Position numbers and translations under genes: made by a program. A DNA stretch of 64,000 nucleotides from Turritopsis dohrnii (taxonomy: Eukaryota; Cnidaria; Hydrozoa; Anthoathecata; Oceaniidae). Under the pieces are notes generated by a model. That model had not been told where the DNA came from, ran no database searches, and saw only the letters and a program-made list of their open reading frames with translations. Location of the stretch: the NCBI GenBank assembly GCA_027922465.2, contig BQMF02000267.1, positions 124,001 to 188,000 on the forward strand. Direction: 5' to 3'. Of the stretch, positions 1-9,855 are shown piece after piece (position 1 is the first letter of the stretch; each line of letters begins with the position of its first letter).

Positions 1-1
1 A

Positions 2-319
2 TTTAAGTTCTTTAACAACCAATTACTCTCTGCTCTGTCCACTCCATTTGATTTGCAGCGATTAAATCAACATAATCGTGGTCATCTAAGTCGCGCTAAA
101 CCTGAATTACTTAAACTACCAAAGGTGACAACTGTCTCCTTTGGCAAAAACACACTTTGTTACCAAGCTGTTTTATCTTGGAACTTATTACAAAATTGCC
201 TTGCTATTGATGACATCTCAACTTTAGCATTAAGTCGCTTAAAGTATCTTGCAAAATTCTTCTTCTCCATCTGTTTGCAAATTAGAAGCAATGCACTTTC
301 CTACTGCCAATGGAGCTAA
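2..319 (+). CDS. 3' end of a non-LTR retrotransposon reverse transcriptase, cut by the window edge
   Basis: The frame is open from base 2 to a TAG at 317-319 and has no start inside the window. The translated tail has the pattern LPKVTTVSFG followed by a YQAVLSWNLL block, which matches the C-terminal end of jockey/CR1/L2-type reverse transcriptases (a basic stretch, a T-S-x-G block, then a 'WN.L' block). The catalytic RT core would lie upstream of base 1. About 160 bp of AT-rich DNA follow without a clear tail repeat. The family link comes from this C-terminal pattern only, so the exact clade is open. Confidence 0.55.
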   Translation, partial: FKFFNNQLLSALSTPFDLQRLNQHNRGHLSRAKPELLKLPKVTTVSFGKNTLCYQAVLSWNLLQNCLAIDDISTLALSRLKYLAKFFFSICLQIRSNALSYCQWS

Positions 320-741
320 AGAAAACAGGTTTCTGTTATTGCTTTAAATGGTGATTTTCGTATACAAAGATCTATGTGTTCATCACGAGAATGGTTTTGC
401 GTTTCCAATCAGGAAGATCAGGAAGATCGTTCGAAGTTTGTGATGAGCAAATGTTCATAAATTGAAAATTTTAAAATACAAATAAACTTCTGTTCTTACT
501 TTTCCTTTATTACTTATTATATGGTTTTTGTTTGGTAATTGACGTCAGTTTTTTTAATCTATGATATATATTATATTTATTTGGTTACTTGGTTATTTGT
601 TATCTTTACAGTGTTTTGAAAAGGTCAGTACTATCTTGATCAAAACAAAAGTTTGGAAAAAGTGGAGTTAAAGAAGTTAAAAGTTTGTTAAAGCAAAGAT
701 TCACTGTTAATAATTAAATAACTATCTCAAAAACTGATGGG
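320..741. other. non-coding stretch
   Basis: AT-rich sequence after the retrotransposon tail. It holds a short direct duplication of CAGGAAGAT near 411-428 and no ORF or splice-bounded exon that I can support. Confidence 0.4.
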
Positions 742-743
742 TA

Positions 744-1191
744 CCGTATTCTCTCTAGTTAGCGCCCCTCTCCAATAAGCGCCCCTCTCTAATAAGCCTC
801 CTCTTTAATCAAAAACATTTTTAAAAGAGCCCGGGCGCTTATTAGAGTGACTTAACATTAACTCAGAAATTAATAAACGCCCGGGCGGTAATTAGAACTT
901 TGAACAAAAAGCAAAAATTCTGTAATATAAACGAAAGACTATATTTTTGTGCTGTCTAAATGTAAGTTACAAGTACAAAATCTTATTTTTCGTTGCCATG
1001 AAAACTACAGTTGTTTTTATTCTTTTATGATAAAAGGCAATGCCTCGTTCACAGCCAGCATGGCCATTTCAAAATCTTTTTGTAAGCGCCCTTCTCCAAT
1101 TAGCGCCCTTCTCTAATAAGCACCCCCCCCCCCCCCCCCCCCCCCCCCCCGCCCTAATTTCAAAAAAAATTATAAGCGCCCGAGAATACGG
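744..1191. mobile_element. 448-bp TA-flanked MITE, pogo-like ends
   Basis: The left end reads CCGTATTCTC and the right end is its inverse, GAGAATACGG, each with a TA just outside (742-743 and 1192-1193). Inner sequence repeats the motif TAAGCGCCC in both orientations near both ends. TA duplication and CCGTATT termini are shared in kind with the pogo element at 50301-52385, so this is probably a non-autonomous relative or a cousin of it. No coding capacity is visible. Confidence 0.65.
1123..1150. repeat. 28-bp poly-C tract
   Basis: An uninterrupted run of C inside the MITE, in the middle of a GCGCCC-rich stretch. The exact length may be affected by sequencing or assembly. Confidence 0.9.
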
Positions 1192-1193
1192 TA

Positions 1194-2762
1194 GTTTAAT
1201 TATTAGCCCAGCAATATAGCAAACTAAATCTACAGATTAAGTCACTTTCAACCTTCCCTTTCATTCTTGACAATTTTTAGTTATTGTTCATGTGGTCAAA
1301 CAACTTCATAAATAATTTTTTCGAGGTTGCGTAAATCGTAAAAAGCCATATCGTAATTTTTTTTCGTTTTTGTAAAACAAATTGTGCATTTTCTATCACG
1401 TGAAAGTTTCTGCCCTTTTAAAGTCGAATGGGTCTAGGTATTTTCTTATTTATTTGTTTATTCAATTATAGTGTCTTGAACAATATACTTTTAACAAGTA
1501 TTGACCCCATAAAGTGAACTTTCAAATCGTGATGCAACATTTCATTAATAAATTTAGCTTGCACGAACGCTAACGTTTTCTGTATTTTCAATGTAGAACT
1601 ATATCTCATCGAACTATTGAATAGTATGTTATGATAAAAGCTTCATTAGTCTAATGACGGACTTCGTAATAAAAACCGATCTCCACTTGATTCACTGTGG
1701 TTACGCGAATGAACGAACTGATTTTTCATTGGCCGATGCAATTTGGCCTGGTAATCATTTGAATCACTCTAAGCGAATGAAAAAGATGTTCGCTTTTTGG
1801 CACGACCGCGGCGAATGAAGTGGAAACCAGCCTTGATTGAGCTAACCTCAATGACATAATAAAACACTGTCAATCTCAATGAAAATGAAATAATATAATG
1901 ATGTTTGTATTTTGAAGGTCGAGTCGATAACTTTTGATCAGTTTTGTTGCTGCTGTAAACACGAAAGTGGAGGTTGTAAAGAAATTCGGTATGTGGATAT
2001 AATACGTTTGAATTTTCTTGCATCTTCTTGGAATTATAGAACATTACTTTTAGGAACTGAAGAGGCTTATTAGGTAAATAATTGTAAAATAAAAACGCTT
2101 GACTCTCTCTATCTCGAAAAAAAAGCTCGACCTGTTGTGTACTATCCTAGATATTTTTATCTCTTTATCTCGAACTGTCTCAAAGTGGTCTCTTGCGAGT
2201 TCGAGATATTTGATTTTATCTTGTGTGACTATGTAAAAGGGGTAAAATTAGGGGTGGAACTAGGAGTGTTAAAAAAGTGGAGGAAAATGTTTCCATTTTA
2301 AGTGTTGATTAGGTCATTATTGTGTCGCGTTTCTCTTCTCAATATTTCAAACAACCATTTGGAATAAGCTCTGGATCCACTTTGATATAAATGCGTTTAA
2401 GGTGTAAGTAAGGCAAAAAGTCATGGACTTTCCTGAAAAATGTTTTTTGCACAACAGGATGAAAGGAGCTCTGAATTTTCCAATGTTGAAACTATTTTGT
2501 CAGGAAGTGGCTGGGAAGTCCCTTTATCTTCCAAAAGCGTTGTATTAGCGGCTTATTTTTGTACATTAAAGATCATGAAAATATAATGCATATTGATCAT
2601 GTTGCGTATTGATCCTTTTGTTTCAAAATTCCGTTTCGTAAATAATTAATTAGTTGACACAATCAAAAAAATCTTTGAAGCTCTTTTTTCAGTGTTCATT
2701 TTTCGTGTCAAAGCCACTTATGTTTGATGTTCCATTTACAAAACTAAAAAAGCTCGTATATA
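1194..2762. other. non-coding stretch
   Basis: AT-rich DNA with no recognisable coding segment or RNA gene. A 91-codon open frame on the minus strand (1769-2044) has no family resemblance and no splice or promoter context. Confidence 0.4.
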
Positions 2763-2993
2763 CACCTTTCCCGTAATTGATTGCGCAATATTTTTATCAC
2801 GCTCTACCTCGTTTTCAATATGCTATACCATGACAACCGAATCTCCCGTGCTCAATCATTAACACTATCACAATCATTACACTAATTGCTCATTACTGAA
2901 ATGAGTCCCGGCCATTCTGTTACCATATCAACCTTTGCGAAAACGAGGCGGAGTATGGTAAAAAGTATTGCGCAATCAATTACGGGAAAGGTG
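2763..2993. mobile_element. 231-bp TA-flanked MITE with long terminal inverted repeats
   Basis: Starts with CACCTTTCCCGTAATTGATT and ends with its inverse; TA flanks both ends (2761-2762, 2994-2995). The inverted repeats run on, imperfectly, for about 60 bases through a CCTCGTTTTC block. Size, TA duplication and lack of an ORF fit a Tc1/mariner-superfamily MITE. Confidence 0.7.
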
Positions 2994-2995
2994 TA

Positions 2996-4208
2996 TTGAG
3001 ATTTGGCTTACTGAGAAACTGAAGGATAGATCTAAAAACGCTTTTTTGTATCTTTTAATTTTGAACAGAACAGGAGTTATACGCTTATAAGCGAAAAAAA
3101 TGAAAACAAAAAACAAGGTTTAAGAGAAACTGAAAATAACTCTGAAAATAATTTATTTGAGTAAAAACAAAAAAGCGTTTTTCACGTCTTGTTATTACAA
3201 AAGTGTAAAACACGTAAGTCAAACTTTGCTGGTTTTGTAAATGGAGCTACGTTTGTACAACAAGGTTCATTTTCTTTGGCTTACTCTAAAATTTAAAATT
3301 TTTAGTTTACCTCAAAATTTTTAACATGAGCTTTTAGAAGTGTAAATAAGCTTTCCAAAAAGGTATCATACTTGATATAAACATATTCCTGTCAAAAGGA
3401 TTAATTAAAAAACAAAACACGTTTTTTTCCCTTACTCACACCTTAAGCATTTAGCATTAATATGTCATTAAATCAATGTGTTTTGGTCACATTTTCGATA
3501 GTGCAAATTATGCTGTGACGTTTACGGTTTCTGCATTAATTAACATTTATTATAATGTTCCATCCCACATTAATCACGTCTATATCTTATAATGATCCAA
3601 GTTGTGTGTAATTTGTTTAAGGGAGTGACCTTTTTAATTAAACTGTACGGTCACGTTCTTCATAAAAGCGTGTAAAACCAAGTAGACGCGACAGGCGTTT
3701 TTATTCCGTATTGACGTTTGATTCAGGACATATTTCGAAATTTGTTTTCTGTGAGCTGGAAAATTAGTACTTTGAAATGGATTTATGGAAAATTACAATA
3801 CTCTAGTAATTACTCAATGCTGTCTGGTTGTTGGGATAGAATGCATAGAATGGACCAATTAGATTACTACGTGAACTTCCCTTTGATATGCAACTAAGGT
3901 CCCGCACCAGTGAGATTATACAGTCTGAAGTTTCATTTTACGAACATATGCACACATAAATAACAAAATTGTAAAGGCCTTTAAAAATTGCTTAGCTAAT
4001 GCAGCTTTCATTCATATATGACCATTTATATAGTTGGTCGTGGCGGCAAAATTGATTACTAAAATAAATTAACTTTCTAGTCTGGTTGCTTGTAAATATT
4101 CTTTATATTGGAAAAACATTCATTACAGTTTAGTACTAAAAGCTGTTAGTCGATATAACTTTCCAGTACTGATTTACTTACAAAATGGTTGCTTGTATTA
4201 ATAAATAT
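2996..4208. other. non-coding stretch
   Basis: AT-rich sequence without supported genes, RNA genes or bounded repeats. Confidence 0.35.
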
Positions 4209-5256
4209 ACTAGTAACCCGTGTAAAAAATTTTTACGGATTTTAATTCTTGAAAATGACGTCTTAAAAATGGTGTAGAAAAATTAATTTACAAAATGACA
4301 AACAGAAAGTGCGTTAGTGTTGTTAGTGTTCGTCAATAACGCGGACCATAAAACTACCATTTATTTTCTTAGAGGTTTTAAAGATGTTTTCCAAATAACT
4401 TCAAGTCTAACTTAGGAGGCAATGCGATGGTTCCCCTGATTTTAAAGATCCACTTAAACAGACACAACCTAGATAAAACATTTTTCCAAGTTTCCAATCA
4501 ACACTGCGGCGTAGAACAAAAAAAATCGTTTTACTCGGAAGATCTGAAACCCATCAAAAATAATATATACGCGACGTGCATCCGCCATTTTCACTCTCTA
4601 AAATAAATTGCATCTTGTGCAAAATATTTTACGTGTTTTGATCTTTAAAATGACGTCTCAGAAAATGGCTACAAAAATTTTAATCACGGAACGATGCTGA
4701 GAAAGTACATCCAACTGATTTGAAAAATACAGTAACCGTACCGAGATGTCGGCGATTAAACATCACAGCCCTGCGCGGACCATCAAAAATGTAATTCTCG
4801 AAAAGCGCCTTGTACGATGCAATATGCAATGCAATGGTTCCCCGCGATTAAAAAATGCAACGTCAAAATGGAAAAAAGTACTCCTCACCCTTTTAATTAA
4901 AAACGCTGTAGGTACTCCAGATAAAGCATTTTACCTGTTCATTGTCAACACTGCACATCATAAACATCTTTTTACTCGGAAGATCTGAAACACATAAAAA
5001 ATACTCATATTAAATCCTTTCACGATACGATATAGAAATAAATTGTGCGCACATGAAACAACAGAAAGATTAAAATGGCTGTAACTGTTCATGGAACCCA
5101 TGATCCAAGGTAAACAGAAGCTATTTAGCTATTTCGAAAAGCCAAACCCGTAAGTCGTAAACGTGTCAAAACAAACAAGATGCCCTACCGGGCAGAAGTA
5201 TTCCTGCGGATGACTGTAAGACTTTCTGGAGCCTTTTCAGAAAGAAATCAGTGTTA

Positions 5257-5736
5257 GTTCACGCTTTAAAACCATATGCATAATGCGGAATGATGTTAGC
5301 GGTACTTTACATTTTACCTTTTAGCTACGATAACTATTAAACTTTGTTGTTTCATATAAAACTTGCATCAATTTAGAGATTTTTTTAAAAAGATTTCCAT
5401 TCGAAGTTGCACTCCCTAAAGCATCTTCAAGAAGCAATTAACTAATTAAAAGATTATCACGTTAAGAATAATCTGTGCTTTAAAAGGTGAACGTTTGTTC
5501 ACGGTTTAAAACAATATGCATAATGTGGTATGATGTTCTTTGTGTTTTACAGTTTATCTTGTAGCTGTGAAAGAAGTAATATTTGTTATTTCATATAAAC
5601 TGTACTGTTTTGCATCATTTAGAGATTTTTTCAAAAAGTTTTTTATTCATAGTTATATTCCCTAAAGCATCTTCAAAAAGTAATTAAGTAATGAAAACTT
5701 AGTCACATTAAGTTTTGAATAGAAAATCTGTGGCGT
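5257..5736. repeat. diverged tandem duplication, period about 240 bp
   Basis: Two successive units begin GTTCACGCTTTAAAACCATA (5257) and GTTCACGGTTTAAAACAATA (5497). They continue in parallel through CATATAAA, TTTAGAGATTTTTT and CCCTAAAGCATCTTCAA. Divergence is well above that of a recent duplication. Confidence 0.75.
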
Positions 5737-6720
5737 AAATAGTAATAACTTCGAATTCATTTAATTACATTCCCGAGAGCATCATAAAAGTTAAGAGACT
5801 TTGAAAAATTTTGCCGGAGATCAAGCTTAAAAAGGAACACCGTCAGTTTAAAAATCCATTAGAGAACACTCTTCCGTGGACGTTTCAAAATACTCCTTTT
5901 AAAACTATACAGTATGAAAATCTTTATGTTGTTTGTACCTGAACTTCATAATAAAAACTTTTACTTGGCCTTGCAAAATAATAAAAATATCTGTGTTTCC
6001 TTTTTATCGTCAGCTTGATAGTATACAAATTTTAAAATCATACAATATTTTAAATTCGACTAGTCAATTAAAAAAGTGGTCATCTATTGATTAATAAAAT
6101 GGGTATAAGCTGATGAGGAAGATAAGCTGTGCTTCAAGATTCCAGAGCTTTATAAAAACAGGGTAGCTTATCTAGGAACATGAATTAAAAAATTTTATTA
6201 CATTTAGAAAGACTAATAGAAACCTTACGCATTAAATCGATATGAACATACCCTATTGGTAGTCGTTCATATCTGTTTTGAAGCATCAAGAACTGCTTAT
6301 TTGTCAAGAATGACTACTAAGAATATTAGTTTCACGTAGATTATCAGTTTGGATCATAAATGTTCTTGATTCTTTTAAGTTTTACAGCTGTAGTACAACC
6401 TCTTCTATATCCATATATTCAATAAAGAAACTTTCACAGATCTACGCATGCTTCTTCGCTTCCATTTTTAAAACAACTACGGAAAACTTAAGAACGTTGC
6501 ATAAGACTCACATAAAACAATATTTCTACCTGGCATCTGCGATTTAGCCATATGTTAGTTATTCCTTTCACTAGAGCTTATATTTTACACTTTTAGAGTC
6601 TTTTCAAGCAAAGTACTTGTATACAATGAATATAGTGTGAGTTTAGACTGTTAATTCATAAAAAGAATGTAAGTTGGTAACATTAATGATTTGAGTGGCT
6701 ATTTCCCATCGACAAAAATT

Positions 6721-6838
6721 GGTCTAGGTTTGGACAGTGAAAAAAAAAAAACAAAAAAAACACGAACGGTTTCAAAGTATTCCTTGCTTACGCAGGAATA
6801 CAAAAAACACGAACGGTTTCAAAGTATTCCTTGCTTAC
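6721..6838 (+). repeat. dispersed repeat with GTATTCCT hairpin (family H), tandemly doubled
   Basis: Begins GGTCTAGGTTTGGACAG, then an A-rich stretch, then two copies of a segment with GAACGGTTTCAAAGTATTCC. The first copy ends in the hairpin GTATTCCT-loop-AGGAATAC. Relatives lie at 55776-55862 (same strand) and 36779-36885 (opposite strand), both with the same CTAGGTTTGGACAG start. The second copy served as the insertion site of the Penelope pair. Confidence 0.6.
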
Positions 6839-6904
6839 ATCAAAGGTAGACATAAACGTGGAAGAAATTGACATAGCATTAGACACGTTCAATTTATTTA
6901 AAGC

Positions 6905-6930
6905 TTTCGGCTGTCACCAGCCATCATCAG
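6905..6930 (-). ncRNA. hammerhead-ribozyme-type core in the Penelope tail, minus-strand copy
   Basis: Exact mirror of the core at 7709-7734, in the left arm. In a read-through transcript of the whole palindrome the two cores would be complementary, so folding of each would compete with arm-to-arm pairing. Confidence 0.5.
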
Positions 6931-7101
6931 TATACACGAAATTTTAACAAGTCACACCTTGTATAACAAGTTATAACAAATCAGAATATTACCAAATATG
7001 GGAAAATTATATAACAAGTTATGACAAATCAGAATATTACCGAATATGGGAAAATTACTCGTCAGCATGCTGCACGATGCAAGCACTCCCTAGACGAGTA
7101 A

Positions 7102-7386
7102 TTAACCGAACTTATCAAATAAATACAATGGAGAAGAGGAGATATTTTTGTTAAGAATAGGCTTCTCTCTATAAATCATTAAGCTCTCTTTTATTTCTAA
7201 ATAATAGTTGTTACGAGCAGTGGTGACAATTCGAAAGTCTTCAAAGCTCGCAGGAGAGTTACAAAACAAAATATGGTCCTTAACAGCTGTGCTCTGTGTG
7301 TTCTTAACTAATTTATCGGTCAAAGGTGACATACCTAGGTGCTCAGAAGCCCTAACTTTGAAATGTCTAGTGGTCTTGCCAAAATA
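7102..7386 (-). pseudogene. Penelope-like GIY-YIG endonuclease fragment (arm 1)
   Basis: The minus-strand frame reads YFGKTTRHFKVRASEHLG, followed by STAVKDHILFCN, FEDFRIV, an ESLMIYREKPILN block, and ends LYLF.. before TAA. This is the usual C-terminal half of the GIY-YIG region of Penelope-like elements, including the arginine helix (R-x-x-x-R-x-SEH) and the E-S-L-x-I-x-R-x-K-P-x-L-N metal-site segment. The GIY and YIG strands and the whole reverse transcriptase are missing. The first 15 residues of the longer open frame (up to 7431) come from the other arm read backwards and are not part of the protein. Confidence 0.75.
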
Positions 7387-7537
7387 TGCGAGCTTTGAAG
7401 ACTTTCGAATTGTCACCACTGCTCGTAACAACTATTATTTAGAAATAAAAGAGAGCTTAATGATTTATAGAGAGAAGCCTATTCTTAACAAAAATATCTC
7501 CTCTTCTCCATTGTATTTATTTGATAAGTTCGGTTAA
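7382..7537 (+). pseudogene. Penelope-like GIY-YIG endonuclease fragment (arm 2)
   Basis: Inverted copy of the last 50 or so codons of arm 1 (FEDFRIV through LYLFDKFG). The frame runs open further upstream only because the loop is read in antisense. Confidence 0.7.
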
Positions 7538-7708
7538 TTACTCGTCTAGGGAGTGCTTGCATCGTGCAGCATGCTGACGAGTAATTTTCCCATATTCGGT
7601 AATATTCTGATTTGTCATAACTTGTTATATAATTTTCCCATATTTGGTAATATTCTGATTTGTTATAACTTGTTATACAAGGTGTGACTTGTTAAAATTT
7701 CGTGTATA

Positions 7709-7734
7709 CTGATGATGGCTGGTGACAGCCGAAA
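7709..7734 (+). ncRNA. hammerhead-ribozyme-type core in the Penelope tail, plus-strand copy
   Basis: CTGATGA is followed by a stem of 5 bp (GGCTG-GTGA-CAGCC, one unpaired T before it) and GAAA, which is the conserved CUGAUGA-stem II-GAAA core. I could not close stems I and III convincingly, so activity is uncertain. Hammerhead motifs of this kind are established in Penelope-like elements. Confidence 0.5.
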
Positions 7735-8330
7735 GCTTTAAATAAATTGAACGTGTCTAATGCTATGTCTATTCCTTGCTTACGCAGGAATACAATTAAT
7801 AACTTCGAGTGATTTTCTTTTTACGAAGCTAAGGTTGGATATTAATATAGATTATTGTTCTTCACCAACCCAGAACGTCATGATTTAAAATTCATTTCTT
7901 CAAATTTCATTGTTTTTATTGGTCTTCCCGAAAGGAGAAGTGATGGTGCAGCAACCCTATTTATATTATAAGAAAAACAAAACAAAACAAAGTTCAAGAG
8001 CGTACTTACCCTAAAACATTAATAAATCTTCTTGCGATACTTTCGTTACTAACTTCGTTGTCTTGAGATTTCTTACTCTCGTATGTTTCATATAGCAAAT
8101 GAAAACTTGCTGGCAAACGAACGTCAACTCTATCGATTATTGATCTTGAAAACGATTGAACGATCAAATGCGCTGTGAGGGTTTCCGCTTATACTAATCG
8201 TGAATGTGTCATGCACGGTCTAACTGCCGCTATATGACCACAATTAAGAAGATTTTGACCGTTAAAAACGACCCGAAACAATCACTCTCTAAACTAAAAA
8301 CTGGATGCACAGCGCGTATTAGGATATAGA

Positions 8331-8832
8331 TTTAAACTGCCAAATTGAAATCATCAAGAATACGTTTTTACACGAAACTGTTTCTTTCAACTTTAAGAAA
8401 TTCTTTGTAAGTTGCCTAATTTTTGAAACGACCTTTACTTAAGTATACTTGAAAAACGATTTTTAATTTGCTCTAGTCACAAAAGTTTACAATTAACATC
8501 TATCAGCTGTTGCTTCAAAATGCCGCTGGTCTGTAAAATATCACTGTTCTGTAATTGTATCCGTTCAAGTTACCAAACAAAACACAGCCTTGATCGGCAT
8601 GTAGCAAGGTAGTTTACTAGAGCATATTTTAATTTTGTATTCCTCTATGGAAAGGACTTTGACGTACACTGCCTATTTATATGCAACTGAGGTCGAGCCC
8701 CAGTATTAAATTGGCTAAGATTGAAAACTAAAAGTTGCAAAACATGAATCTAATTCGCATCAGGCTAATATAAAGTATATAATCTGCGATGATAAAAGGA
8801 AACATCATAAAACAATTTGTCATAAACATATA
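8331..8832. other. non-coding stretch
   Basis: AT-rich DNA between R1 copy 1 and the mariner-like terminus; nothing supportable. Confidence 0.35.
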
Positions 8833-9855
8833 CAGTGTGTCCCAGAGAATGTTGGTCTGAGATTTTAACACAACCTCGAACCAAGGGTTTCTTGCCTTTT
8901 CGATATAAGAAAGGCGACGAAGAAGAGCCTGGTCCCGGCTGCTGCGTTCTCTGATTTTATTGGCTCAGCAGGATTCTCGAATAATTTAAGCAACGCGTTG
9001 TTTATCAAAATGGTAAACGCAGAGGCGAGAATGAAAGTCAGAGCACGTGGTCTGGAAGAGAAAATTTAATAAATTCATTGTTATTGGAAAACCATTATAT
9101 TTTTGTTTTTCCTTAATTTGCATACATTCCAACTTATAAACCCTTCATCTTCATGTGTTTTTGGTCAAACTTGATACCATAATAATGATTTTAATAAAAC
9201 ATTTTTTAGTTAAAAAAGGCTGCCAGTGTGACTTTTAGTTCTCTGACTAATTTTTGTCGTTATTTCCCCATAATTTTCAAGTGGCATATCAGTTGACTGA
9301 TGAATATGAATTTTTAGTTGAATAATGTATGAAGAGCTATGGAAAATTACACTTAAAAAAAGTCTATTCTCGAAAACAGATTGTGCAGTCTTACTGACAA
9401 TCGCTTGTCAGCGTCTGGTGAAAAGAAAAAACTTAAGCAGGAAAATTTCAACAGCATGTGGTGTAAACATGTTGGTAACGGCCTTTCAAAAACTTTTTGT
9501 CGAAAATGCAATGCCTTCTTGGAGAAAATCCCAAATTAGAGAAGAGAAGTCAAATTGAATAAAGACAAAAATTTTCCATTAAACGAATGTCTACTGGTTC
9601 ACCTGAAAACCAGCACGTATCCACCTGCAAAATCAATGGTTACTACAATAAATCGAAAAAGTAACTTAATTTTGACACAACACAATCTTCCTTTACAAAT
9701 TTAAACACCAATGAAAAAGTCAACATATATATACATCTGCATATCATAAACAAACGTCAATAACACTGATGCAAGAAATAAAAATCCGGTCAGCTTTAAA
9801 TACAAAACAACCATTGGTCATTATTGGGGTCATTAGCGATCATTGCTCACACATA

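Larger units (their letters stand above)
6839..7769. mobile_element. inverted pair of Penelope-like retroelement 3' ends
   Basis: Two arms, about 6870-7252 and 7387-7769, are near-perfect inverse complements around a centre at 7319.5, with a unique loop between them. Each arm carries the C-terminal part of a GIY-YIG-type endonuclease ORF, then a non-coding tail with doubled TATAACTTGTTATA boxes and a hammerhead-type core. The pair is bounded by a 14-bp direct repeat TATTCCTTGCTTAC at 6825-6838 and 7770-7783, and about 30 extra bases precede the left arm. Penelope-like elements are known for GIY-YIG domains, for head-to-head or tandem partial copies, and for hammerhead motifs in their long terminal repeats. 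Both copies are heavily 5'-truncated and inactive. Confidence 0.8.
4209..8330 (+). repeat. dispersed repeat R1, copy 1 (interrupted)
   Basis: The block starting ACTAGTAACCCGTG and ending in GCGCGTATTAGGATATAG is shared with 24054-26465. Shared landmarks in the same order are AATGACGTCT, the GGAAGATCTGAAAC box, TTTCACGATACGATAT, GTAACTGTTCATGGAA, CCCAGAACGTCATGATT, and a CTTACCCTAAAA-CATTAATAAATCTTC block. The front half is itself partly duplicated (about 4209-4600 and 4600-5000). Non-R1 DNA, including the Penelope pair, interrupts copy 1 between about 5170 and 7850. A CCCGT/ACGGG hairpin lies just inside the left border. No coding frame survives and the superfamily is unknown. Confidence 0.6.

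Noticed and set aside
1769..2044. 91-codon minus frame as a gene
   Set aside because: No motif, no splice context, no conserved relative in the window.
7208..7381. N-terminal part of the plus-strand frame in the Penelope pair as a separate protein
   Set aside because: It is the antisense of the other arm and loop; the frame is open by symmetry.
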